Counted from the stretch's first letter, positions 1-5,602 are shown. The stretch is DNA of 6,166 nucleotides from Fidelibacterota bacterium UBA2980 (GCA_002348725.1 DEAO01000011.1:1-6166), one strand, 5' to 3'. Numbers and translations are program-made. The notes: a model not told the origin generated them from the letters alone.

Positions 1-178
1 TCATCGTTTCTAATTCAGGGAATGTTTCCAACACTAGATTGGAGATTTCTTCTGTAAAAAGAAGTGTCTTTGCTTCTTCATCTGCATTGAATATATATGC
101 ATTATGTTTTTCTTTGAGAATATTGGATATGACACTTTTCCCAGAAGCGATGCCTCCTGTAATACCTAGTAGAATCAT
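1..178 (-). CDS. coaE: Dephospho-CoA kinase, N-terminal part (cut by window edge)
   Basis: This is the first 59 codons of a P-loop kinase that continues beyond the left edge. It should phosphorylate the 3'-hydroxyl of dephospho-CoA, the last step of coenzyme A synthesis, in the cytoplasm. The N-terminus has the family pattern: a short beta strand, then the Walker A loop GITGGIASGKS (residues 5-15), then NADEEAK (31-37) where most members have a D-A-D signature. The second Asp (D33) is kept and the first is Asn. The ATG at 178-176 overlaps the adk stop by one base (TAATG). No Shine-Dalgarno is visible, so translation is probably coupled to adk. The start sits at the usual distance from the P-loop. 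The call rests on the N-terminus only, but the Walker A sequence is highly characteristic of CoaE. Confidence 0.88.
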   Translation of the reverse strand, partial: MILLGITGGIASGKSVISNILKEKHNAYIFNADEEAKTLLFTEEISNLVLETFPELETM

Positions 179-729
179 TATTTTATTGCCGCTAAAACAC
201 GTTGAGTAACTTCCTCAATCGTTCCATCACCATCAACATTAATTACTTCATTTTTATAAAATTCAAGCAAGGGAGCTGTTAATTCTAAATATACATTTTG
301 ACGATTAACAATAACTTCTTTAGTATCATCGCTTCTTCCAGAATCTTCAGCTCTTTTGATTAGTCTGTTAATTAAAATCTCTTTATCAACATAAATATTA
401 ATTACCATATCAATAGTGAGATCTAATTTTTTAAAAATTGCATCTAACCCTTCTGCTTGAGGAATAGTTCTAGGAAAACCATCTAAGATAATTCCCGATC
501 CCTTTAAATTAGTTAAGGTATTTTCCATCATTGATAATAACACTTCGTCTGGTACTAAAAGCCCTTGATCCATATAATTTTTTGCATCAAGGCCAATAGT
601 TGTTTGGTTATCAATTTCATTTCTTAAAATATCTCCTGTAGAAAGATGAACAAGATTATATTGATCAGACAAAATTTTGGCCTGTGTACCTTTGCCTGCT
701 CCTGGCGGACCCATGATAAGAAATCTCAT
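178..729 (-). CDS. adk: Adenylate kinase, short form
   Basis: Adenylate kinase, 183 aa, converts ATP + AMP to 2 ADP in the cytoplasm. All main family motifs are visible: the P-loop GPPGAGKGT (7-15), the AMP-site LSTGDILR (29-36), LDGFPRT (82-88), and the RxxxRAEDSGRSDD segment (122-135) whose arginines contact the phosphates. R143 lies in the following helix, and the C-terminal VDGDGTIEEV follows at 165-174. The large LID insert with or without zinc-binding Cys found in many bacterial enzymes is replaced by a very short loop, so this is the short isoform of about 180-195 aa. It is full length with no missing catalytic residue. Its ATG lies inside an ATGA overlap with the upstream unknown gene, and its stop overlaps the coaE start (TAATG). 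No Shine-Dalgarno precedes it, so translational coupling is likely. Confidence 0.97.
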   Translation of the reverse strand: MRFLIMGPPGAGKGTQAKILSDQYNLVHLSTGDILRNEIDNQTTIGLDAKNYMDQGLLVPDEVLLSMMENTLTNLKGSGIILDGFPRTIPQAEGLDAIFKKLDLTIDMVINIYVDKEILINRLIKRAEDSGRSDDTKEVIVNRQNVYLELTAPLLEFYKNEVINVDGDGTIEEVTQRVLAAIK

Positions 730-1250
730 ATTGATTTTGGTTTGTTTAATATTTCTTGCATCACAATAGCGAGCTGGAATGGATTGCTTGAATATTTTTT
801 CTGTATTGATTTAATCTTTGAAATTTGATAAGAAGGTTTATCATATTTTGTTTTTTTATGTTTGATTTTTGTCGACAAACCTTCTAAATGACGTTCATCT
901 ACTCCGCTCATATCATGATCAACATCAAAGTGTTGATCAAAAGTTGGTTGAACCTCATGCTCAGAACTGTCTTGTGAAACTAAATCAACATCTTTATCAA
1001 AAAATACCTGAGATGACGATATATTTGATTGTTCAATGGCCTGTGACCGTTTTTCCATATCCTCAAATGCATTATTTAAAAAATCCAGAACGCTTTGAGT
1101 TTCTGATTTGGGTAATTCAGGTTCGGGAGATGGTTCTATTACATCTGGTTTAGTTATAGGTTTGTTTTTAGCTTTTCTTTTTTTCTGATATTCTCTATAA
1201 CTAGAAACAATGTAAAAGAAAAAAATGAGTAGATAGAATAATGTTTCCAA
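726..1250 (-). CDS. Unrecognised single-pass membrane protein next to FloA, TTG start
   Basis: Not assigned to a named family. The protein has 174 aa: a hydrophobic N-terminal segment (about residues 4-16), then a basic stretch (19-30, YREYQKKRKAKNK region) that suggests a membrane anchor with the rest in the cytoplasm. A long Pro/Glu/Asp-rich, low-complexity middle (about 31-125) looks disordered. A basic segment (127-152) precedes a short conserved-looking C-terminus with NPFQLAIVMQEILNKP (156-171). That tail resembles the 'LRxAIILxEILGPP'-like ending I recall from small hypothetical proteins of several Gram-negative phyla; this is recollection, not a search. The start is TTG at 1250-1248, because the same frame is closed by the floA stop nine bases upstream and no ATG occurs near the N-terminus. 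A GAGGA about ten bases before the TTG, inside the end of floA, may be its ribosome binding site. It overlaps adk by four bases (ATGA). Tight coupling to floA suggests, but does not show, a role with the flotillin. Confidence 0.8.
   Translation of the reverse strand: METLFYLLIFFFYIVSSYREYQKKRKAKNKPITKPDVIEPSPEPELPKSETQSVLDFLNNAFEDMEKRSQAIEQSNISSSQVFFDKDVDLVSQDSSEHEVQPTFDQHFDVDHDMSGVDERHLEGLSTKIKHKKTKYDKPSYQISKIKSIQKKYSSNPFQLAIVMQEILNKPKSI
916..939. repeat. 9-bp perfect inverted repeat (hairpin) inside the unknown membrane-protein gene
   Basis: TGATCAACA (916-924) is matched by its exact reverse complement TGTTGATCA (931-939) around a six-base loop. It falls in the region encoding the acidic His/Asp-rich linker (FDQHFDVDHD). 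Only three of nine pairs are G-C and no T-run follows, so it is not a convincing terminator. It may simply reflect low-complexity coding sequence. Confidence 0.5.
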
Positions 1251-1256
1251 AAAAAC

Positions 1257-2228
1257 TTATTCCTCAGCAGACTCATCTTTGTCATCAGGGGTGCCAGCAA
1301 TAGAATGTCTCATGCTTGTATCAGAAGCAATATTCTCAAGCTTGTAATAATCAAGCACTCCTAAATTGCCTTTCCTGAATGCTTCTGCCATTGCTTTTGG
1401 CACTTCAGACTCAGCTTCCACAACTTTTGCTTTCATTTCTTGTTCAAGCGCAACAGCCATTGCTCTTCTAGTCTCTGCTTTAGCTTGTGCTACACGTAAA
1501 TCAGCTTCTGCCTGATCTGCTTGTAATTGTGCACCAATATTTTTACCAACATCGATATCAGCAATATCAATTGATAATATTTCAAAAGCAGTTCCATGAT
1601 TTAAGCCTTTATTTAACACATTTTTAGAGATTGAATCTGGATTTTCAAGCACTGCTTCATAATTTTCTTTTGAACCAATTGCACTCACAATTCCTTCACC
1701 AACTCTTGCAATAATGGTGTCTTCTGTAGCTCCTCCGACTAAGTTAGGAATATCAGTTCTTACAGTTACTCTTGCTCGAGCTCTAACTTCAATTCCATCC
1801 TTTGCAACAGCTGATAATTTTCCATCAACAGGCGCATCAATTACTTTTGGATATACACTTGTCTGAACAGCAGACAAAACGTCTCGACCTGCTAAATCAA
1901 TTGCGGTAGCTATCTCAAAAGACAGATCAATGCCAGCTTTTGATGCGGCAATTAATGCATCAACAACTTTGTCTACATTACCTCCAGCCATAAAATGAAC
2001 TTCGAGGTCCGAATTAGTGACTTGGTCTAAACCAGCCTTTCTTGCAGCAATCAAGCCATTGACAATAACACTAGGCGGTACACGTCTAAATCTCATTCCA
2101 ACTAAGTTGAAAATGGTAACATGCCCTCCTCCAATACTAAAAATAGCTTGTAACCATAATCCTACTGGTACAATCCATAATAATACGATAATAAATAATA
2201 CTAACGGTATGGCAACATAAAGTCCCAT
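1257..2228 (-). CDS. floA: Flotillin-like protein FloA (SPFH family)
   Basis: Flotillin-like scaffold protein of bacterial membrane microdomains, 323 aa, close to the roughly 330 aa of the Bacillus FloA/YqfA type. A hydrophobic N-terminal hairpin or transmembrane segment (about 4-30) is followed by the FloA-type SPFH region. Recognisable family stretches are MRFRRVPPSVIVNGLI (45-60), the repeated LIAARKAG / LIAASKAGIDL (59-66 and 92-102), the EIATAIDLAGRDV run (105-117) and RARVTVRTDIPNLVGGA (150-166). The C-terminal half is an Ala/Glu-rich helix (about 225-285) typical of flotillin oligomerisation. The tail is acidic. It follows nfeD, the usual partner in floA loci. It has by far the best ribosome binding site in the window and an exact TATAAT in its leader, so expression independent of nfeD and at high level is plausible. 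Its TAA is in the same frame as the next gene, nine bases away. Confidence 0.96.
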   Translation of the reverse strand: MGLYVAIPLVLFIIVLLWIVPVGLWLQAIFSIGGGHVTIFNLVGMRFRRVPPSVIVNGLIAARKAGLDQVTNSDLEVHFMAGGNVDKVVDALIAASKAGIDLSFEIATAIDLAGRDVLSAVQTSVYPKVIDAPVDGKLSAVAKDGIEVRARARVTVRTDIPNLVGGATEDTIIARVGEGIVSAIGSKENYEAVLENPDSISKNVLNKGLNHGTAFEILSIDIADIDVGKNIGAQLQADQAEADLRVAQAKAETRRAMAVALEQEMKAKVVEAESEVPKAMAEAFRKGNLGVLDYYKLENIASDTSMRHSIAGTPDDKDESAEE

Positions 2229-2232
2229 TACT

Positions 2233-2240
2233 CCTCCTTT
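2233..2240 (-). promoter_or_regulatory. Strong Shine-Dalgarno of floA
   Basis: On the minus strand the leader reads AAAGGAGG, then AGTA, then the ATG at 2228. This is a near-perfect complement of the usual 16S rRNA 3' end at a short spacing. It fixes the floA start and is the only strong Shine-Dalgarno in the window. Confidence 0.85.
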
Positions 2241-2254
2241 GCACTATGCTGTTT

Positions 2255-2260
2255 ATTATA
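2255..2260 (-). promoter_or_regulatory. Candidate -10 element for floA
   Basis: An exact TATAAT on the minus strand lies in the 50-base nfeD-floA gap. A transcript starting about seven bases downstream (near 2248) would have a leader of some 20 bases that still contains the Shine-Dalgarno. No good TTGACA-like -35 is visible at 16-18 bases upstream, and such hexamers arise easily in AT-rich DNA. Confidence 0.35.
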
Positions 2261-2278
2261 AAATTTATTCATAAATCA

Positions 2279-3481
2279 CTACACCTTCGATCTTTTATCG
2301 TAGTTCTTTTTTAAAGTAGTTTTATTTGAATCTTGTGTAATCAATCTTTGGAATACTTTTGATTGTGATATCAAACGGATTAACATAATCAAAACAATAA
2401 TTCCCCCAACAATTGCCCATGAAAAACCATCTAACGCTTCTCTATAGATTTCATCGCTTACAGGCACTTCAGGGATTAGCAATAAATAAAGTCCATAAAA
2501 TAATATGACCAATCCTGCTATACCAAATATGCCAAACCCAGGAATAGCTAAAAATTCAATTAACAGAAGGGCTAAACCTGAAAAAATTATTAATAAATCT
2601 GTAGCGGAAGCTAACTTTGTTAAATAGCCAGCGCCTAATGCAAGAGTTAAACATACAATACCTATTGTACCGCCAATGCCCCATCCTGCACTATATAATT
2701 CTGATATAATACCTATTGTACCAAACGTAGTTAACAAAGATGAAACAACTGGATCAGTAAGAAAACGCACTAAATCTTCAGACCAATTTTCATCTAAAGT
2801 AATAATATCATAATTTTCGATATTCAGATCTGCAATAATCTCTTCAATAGATTCGCTTTCACCATCAGCAATTTTATATTTTAAAGCAAGTTCAGTGGTA
2901 AGAGTAATTAATTTCCCTTCCTTGCGTCCTTCTATATCATCAACTTTGACTGAATCTCCTTCAACTACTAAATATTCAAAACTTAATTCTTCATCAACCA
3001 TACCACGAGCAATAGTTACATTTTTGCCAGAACTTTCTGCGGTAGCTCCCATCTCTTCTCTCATATAACTTTGGGACTTTTCAGATTGTTTTTCTCCGCT
3101 CATATCTACTACGCTAGTAGCGCCAATAGTAGCACCGGGAGTCATATAGATTTTATCACAAGAAAGTGAAATCAATGATCCAGCAGAAATAGCTCTTTTG
3201 TTAATAAACGCAACGGTTTGAATATCAGTACTAGATATTGCATCTTTAATTTGTGTTGCTGCATCAACTCTGCCGCCAAAAGTATTGATTTCAAACACAA
3301 GAAGTGTTGCATCATTCTTTTCTGCAGCATTAACTGCACGATTAACAAAAGCAGGGATACCTAAATCAATTGTGTTTTGGATAGGGACAACATACACTTT
3401 TGAATTATTATTTTTAGCAATAACAACGCCAATAATTGCTATTAAGATAAAAATCCAAAGTTTATTAAATTTTGTTTTCAT
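2279..3481 (-). CDS. nfeD: Long-form NfeD membrane-bound serine protease (ClpP-like), lacking the C-terminal OB-fold
   Basis: Long-form NfeD (YqeZ/PH1510 type), 400 aa. A hydrophobic N-terminus (about 8-22) acts as signal or anchor. A ClpP-class protease domain follows (about 28-225), with INTFGGRVDAATQIKDAI (65-82) forming the oxyanion region, AISAGSLISLSCDKIYM (97-113) carrying the likely nucleophile S99, and GATIGAT (116-122). The Ser/Lys dyad lysine is probably K131 or K135 in EKQSEKSQSYMREEM. Next come several membrane helices (about 245-283, 290-338 and 353-371), including the NfeD-type FLAIPGFGIFGIAG (310-323). The protein then ends after about 29 basic, polar residues (372-400), where family members normally carry a soluble OB-fold of some 60-80 aa. 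It lies directly upstream of floA, the classical pairing for membrane-microdomain function. The ATG at 3481 gives a sensible signal segment. No Shine-Dalgarno is evident. Confidence 0.93.
   Translation of the reverse strand: MKTKFNKLWIFILIAIIGVVIAKNNNSKVYVVPIQNTIDLGIPAFVNRAVNAAEKNDATLLVFEINTFGGRVDAATQIKDAISSTDIQTVAFINKRAISAGSLISLSCDKIYMTPGATIGATSVVDMSGEKQSEKSQSYMREEMGATAESSGKNVTIARGMVDEELSFEYLVVEGDSVKVDDIEGRKEGKLITLTTELALKYKIADGESESIEEIIADLNIENYDIITLDENWSEDLVRFLTDPVVSSLLTTFGTIGIISELYSAGWGIGGTIGIVCLTLALGAGYLTKLASATDLLIIFSGLALLLIEFLAIPGFGIFGIAGLVILFYGLYLLLIPEVPVSDEIYREALDGFSWAIVGGIIVLIMLIRLISQSKVFQRLITQDSNKTTLKKNYDKRSKV
2657..2722. repeat. 15-bp exact direct repeat inside nfeD, encoding GTIGI twice
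   Basis: AATACCTATTGTACC occurs at 2657-2671 and again at 2708-2722, 51 bases (17 codons) apart and in frame. On the coding strand each copy specifies GTIGI (residues 254-258 and 271-275) in the first membrane region. Identity at the DNA level, including third positions, hints at a small internal duplication, though a short Gly/Ile motif could recur by chance. Confidence 0.55.
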
Positions 3482-3500
3482 TACTTATACAAAGATTTAC

Positions 3501-3506
3501 ATTATA
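3501..3506 (-). promoter_or_regulatory. Candidate -10 element for nfeD in the divergent gap
   Basis: An exact TATAAT on the minus strand sits 20 bases upstream of the nfeD ATG, in the 28-base gap between divergent start codons. The same bases read TTATAA/TATAAA on the plus strand, so the element is nearly symmetrical. A start near 3494 would give an nfeD leader of about 13 bases. No clear -35 is seen. Confidence 0.3.
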
Positions 3507-3509
3507 AAA

Positions 3510-4343
3510 ATGTATTGGTTTCTAAAATCGTATTCTTTTTGTTTGGAAAAATTGCCAAAATTCTTCCTCAAAATTAACTATAAAATACATTATTTTCTAC
3601 TATTCCATGTTCTAAAATTAAGAAAAAAAATGGCTCTAAAAAATCTTAGAACTGCATTTCCAGGAAAAGACGAAAGATGGTACAATACAACTATCAAAGC
3701 ATTGTATCGATTTACTGTAGAAGAAATTGTGGATTTCTTAAGTCAATACGCTCATTTCGATGAAAATACTGTTCATTTCAATAATATGCAGGTTGTAGAC
3801 GATGCATTAAAAGAAAATAATGGAGTAATATTGGTTGGAGGGCATTTTGGTTCATTTCATAAATTAATTGTAACAATGGCAAGAAAAGGATATAAAAATA
3901 TTGCAGGAATTTCATATCAACAAAATAACCAAGCAGCTTCAAAGTTTTTTGTGGAACTAAGAAAAGAATATGTAGCAAATGAATTACATACAGGAGGACC
4001 CAGCAGTGATGTAAAACAATCATTACAAAATAACGAATTACTTATTCTTCTAAGCGATCAAGACGCAGGGAAGAAAGGTGTTTTTGTAGATTTCTTTAAT
4101 ATTCCTTCCTCCACTCCATCAGGAGCCGCAAACTATAATAAAACGATGGGCAGTCCTTTAATTTTCTTTTCAGCAGTCAAAACAGCCAATGGATACGAAG
4201 CTAATTTTGAAAAAATAGATACAAACAATAAAAGCATTGAAGATATAGTACAAAAATATACGTTTATGCTTGAGCAGGAGATTAAAAAATATCCTGAACA
4301 ATATTTTTGGGTTCACAAACGTTGGAAAACAAAAAAAATATGA
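3510..4343 (+). CDS. LpxL/HtrB-family lysophospholipid (lipid A type) acyltransferase
   Basis: Membrane-associated acyltransferase of the LpxL/HtrB family, 277 aa. Members transfer a secondary acyl chain to lipid A precursors or related envelope lipids at the inner-membrane cytoplasmic face. Visible hallmarks are the N-terminal hydrophobic/basic segment (1-40), KNLRTAFPGKDERW (44-57), VILVGGHFGSFHKL (106-119), LLSDQDAGKKGVFVDFFNIPSSTPSGAA (180-207, given here by its start and end) and the terminal FWVHKRWKT (266-274). The catalytic motif of the family is HX4[D/E]. Here it reads H112-F-G-S-F-H117, so the acidic position is His. The ATG at 3510 gives the normal distance to the NLxxAFP motif. 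The frame is open further upstream to 3285, but that part lies antisense to nfeD and is unlikely to be translated. The gene overlaps tsaC by four bases (ATGA). The exact acceptor lipid cannot be told from sequence. Confidence 0.9.
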   Translation: MYWFLKSYSFCLEKLPKFFLKINYKIHYFLLFHVLKLRKKMALKNLRTAFPGKDERWYNTTIKALYRFTVEEIVDFLSQYAHFDENTVHFNNMQVVDDALKENNGVILVGGHFGSFHKLIVTMARKGYKNIAGISYQQNNQAASKFFVELRKEYVANELHTGGPSSDVKQSLQNNELLILLSDQDAGKKGVFVDFFNIPSSTPSGAANYNKTMGSPLIFFSAVKTANGYEANFEKIDTNNKSIEDIVQKYTFMLEQEIKKYPEQYFWVHKRWKTKKI

Positions 4344-4906
4344 GACGTATATCAATTAATGACAAAGATGCTATTAATACAACTATAGCATCGCTTGTGA
4401 ATGGTGAAGTAGTATGTTATCCTACTGATACAATCTATGGGATTGGAACAGATGTCAAAAATGAAAGTGGAATTGAAAAAATCAATACAATAAAAAGGCG
4501 AAACAGTCCAATGACAATCATTATTCATAGTTTTAATGAAATTTCTGAAAATATTTTGTTAGACGATTCATTGAAAGAAAAAACTGATGACATTTTATCA
4601 AAAGGTGATACATGTATTATGTCTTATACAACACAATTTGTAAGCGAATTAATTACAGAGAATAAAAAAATTGGTTTTAGAATTCCTAAACATGCATTCC
4701 TTCATGCTCTTTTATCAGAATATCAAAAACCTATTACAAGCACTAGTGTGAATAGAACAGGTCAACTTCCTTTAAACAATCCAAACTCAATTGAGGAAGA
4801 ATTTGGACAAGAGATTGATTTACTAATTGATGCAGGTGAAATAAAAAACAAAAAAGCATCAAAAATTTATATTTTTGACAATAAAACAATTACACAAATT
4901 AGATAA
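4340..4906 (+). CDS. tsaC: Threonylcarbamoyl-AMP synthase, TsaC/YrdC/Sua5 family (divergent)
   Basis: YrdC-domain protein, 188 aa, the usual size of the short TsaC form. The family makes L-threonylcarbamoyl-AMP from threonine, bicarbonate and ATP for the t6A37 modification of ANN-decoding tRNAs, in the cytoplasm. Motifs seen are VVCYPTDTIYGIG (24-36), the KxR nucleotide-binding pair K52/R54, R114 in GFRIPKH (112-118), and TSTSVNRTG (133-141), matching the usual TSANxSG with S136 and N138 kept. A C-terminal ASK (173-175) stands where STVVD is typical, and R188 ends the protein. The region that normally reads PGPxT is KGDT (88-91), shortened and without prolines. The ATG at 4340 overlaps the acyltransferase stop (ATGA). 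An in-frame ATG at 4307 would add 11 residues inside the acyltransferase and is less likely. The stop directly abuts the next gene. The residues known to bind substrate are mostly retained, so activity is likely. Confidence 0.88.
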   Translation: MRRISINDKDAINTTIASLVNGEVVCYPTDTIYGIGTDVKNESGIEKINTIKRRNSPMTIIIHSFNEISENILLDDSLKEKTDDILSKGDTCIMSYTTQFVSELITENKKIGFRIPKHAFLHALLSEYQKPITSTSVNRTGQLPLNNPNSIEEEFGQEIDLLIDAGEIKNKKASKIYIFDNKTITQIR

Positions 4907-5602
4907 ATGTTTAAAAAAATAACTTTAATGCTAATGGTTTGTAATCTCTATGCTCAATCTATTACAGTTGGAGAAGAATACAAGTACGAGGTGCTTTTTG
5001 GTCCATTTAAATTAGGAAAAGCAAGCTTAAAAACGGAAAAAATTGAAATTATTAATAATCAAGAAGCATATCATTTTCGCTTCTACGTCAAAACTTCAAA
5101 ACTAGGTGATAGATTATATAAAATTAGAGATGAAATTAATACGTGGATTAGCAAAGATGATTTATCTCTAATAAAACAAGAAAAGAATATTAGGGAAAAG
5201 AATTTTCGAAGACAATCTACTACTACAATTGCAAATAATATTGCAATCACTAATAACAAAGAGTATACCTTGCCAGATAAAGCAATTGATCCTTATGGAT
5301 TAATTATGATAATGCGTGATATCAATATCCAAGAGAATAGTTCAAAGAAATTTTTAACAATTGATGAAGGAAGAGTGCGACAAATTGAAATTAAAAATAT
5401 TGGTTATAATAAGATTCGCACTCCTGCTGGCAAATTTAATGCATACACATATACTCCCATTTATAATGGAAAGTCTGCATTAAAAAATAAAGGAGATATG
5501 GAAATTGCTTATGCAATTGGCAAAAACAATAAAACAATTCCCGTAGAGATAACAATAAAATTGAAGAGTGGAGTTATTGTATTAACGTTAAAATCGTATT
5601 AA
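4907..5602 (+). CDS. Exported DUF3108-like envelope protein
   Basis: A 231-aa protein with a short signal peptide (MFKKITLMLMVCNLYAQS; likely cleavage after A16) and no further membrane segment, so it is probably periplasmic or outer-membrane associated. The mature part matches the DUF3108 pattern as I know it: an opening GEEYKYEVLFGPFKLGKASL (22-41), a beta-rich centre with YKIRDEINTWI (71-81), LPDKAIDPYGLIMIMRD (122-138) in the position of the family's 'D-P-L-S-alF-ylR' stretch, TPAGKFNAYTYTP (172-184), and IPVEITIKLKSGVIVLTL (211-228) near the end. The domain has no established biochemical function; a lipocalin-like or beta-barrel-like fold is often assumed. The ATG directly follows the tsaC TAA with no Shine-Dalgarno. 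The stop overlaps that of the convergent rseP. Its operon with an envelope acyltransferase favours an envelope role, which is inference. Confidence 0.78.
   Translation: MFKKITLMLMVCNLYAQSITVGEEYKYEVLFGPFKLGKASLKTEKIEIINNQEAYHFRFYVKTSKLGDRLYKIRDEINTWISKDDLSLIKQEKNIREKNFRRQSTTTIANNIAITNNKEYTLPDKAIDPYGLIMIMRDINIQENSSKKFLTIDEGRVRQIEIKNIGYNKIRTPAGKFNAYTYTPIYNGKSALKNKGDMEIAYAIGKNNKTIPVEITIKLKSGVIVLTLKSY

Noticed and set aside
646..1153. Plus-strand open frames at 646-828 and 869-1153
   Set aside because: They are antisense to adk and the unknown membrane protein, have no recognisable domain or ribosome binding site, and their translations look like reverse-strand noise.
2017..2220. Plus-strand open frame inside floA
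   Set aside because: It is antisense to a strongly conserved gene and has no family resemblance.
3106..3120. Short inverted repeat CTACTA-CGC-TAGTAG within nfeD
   Set aside because: Six-base stem in coding sequence, expected by chance, with no regulatory context.
3285..3509. Upstream in-frame extension of the acyltransferase by 75 codons
   Set aside because: It lies wholly opposite the nfeD N-terminal coding region and its spacer, and the family N-terminus is already complete from the ATG at 3510.
4307..4339. Upstream ATG adding 11 residues to TsaC
   Set aside because: The ATG at 4340 forms a typical ATGA overlap and gives the usual distance to the PTDTIYG motif; the extra residues have no family counterpart.
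3778..4355. Minus-strand open frames at 3778-4023 and 4170-4355
   Set aside because: They are antisense to the acyltransferase; their hydrophobic, Tyr/Phe/Leu-rich translations reflect the complement of A-rich codons.
4907..4960. Lipoprotein signal at Cys12 of the DUF3108 protein
   Set aside because: The residues before Cys (L-M-V) do not fit a lipobox, and a normal signal peptidase site after Ala16 fits better.
5582..5591. Ten-base palindrome TTAACGTTAA
   Set aside because: It is inside the DUF3108 coding sequence near its end, short and AT-rich; no evidence for an operator.
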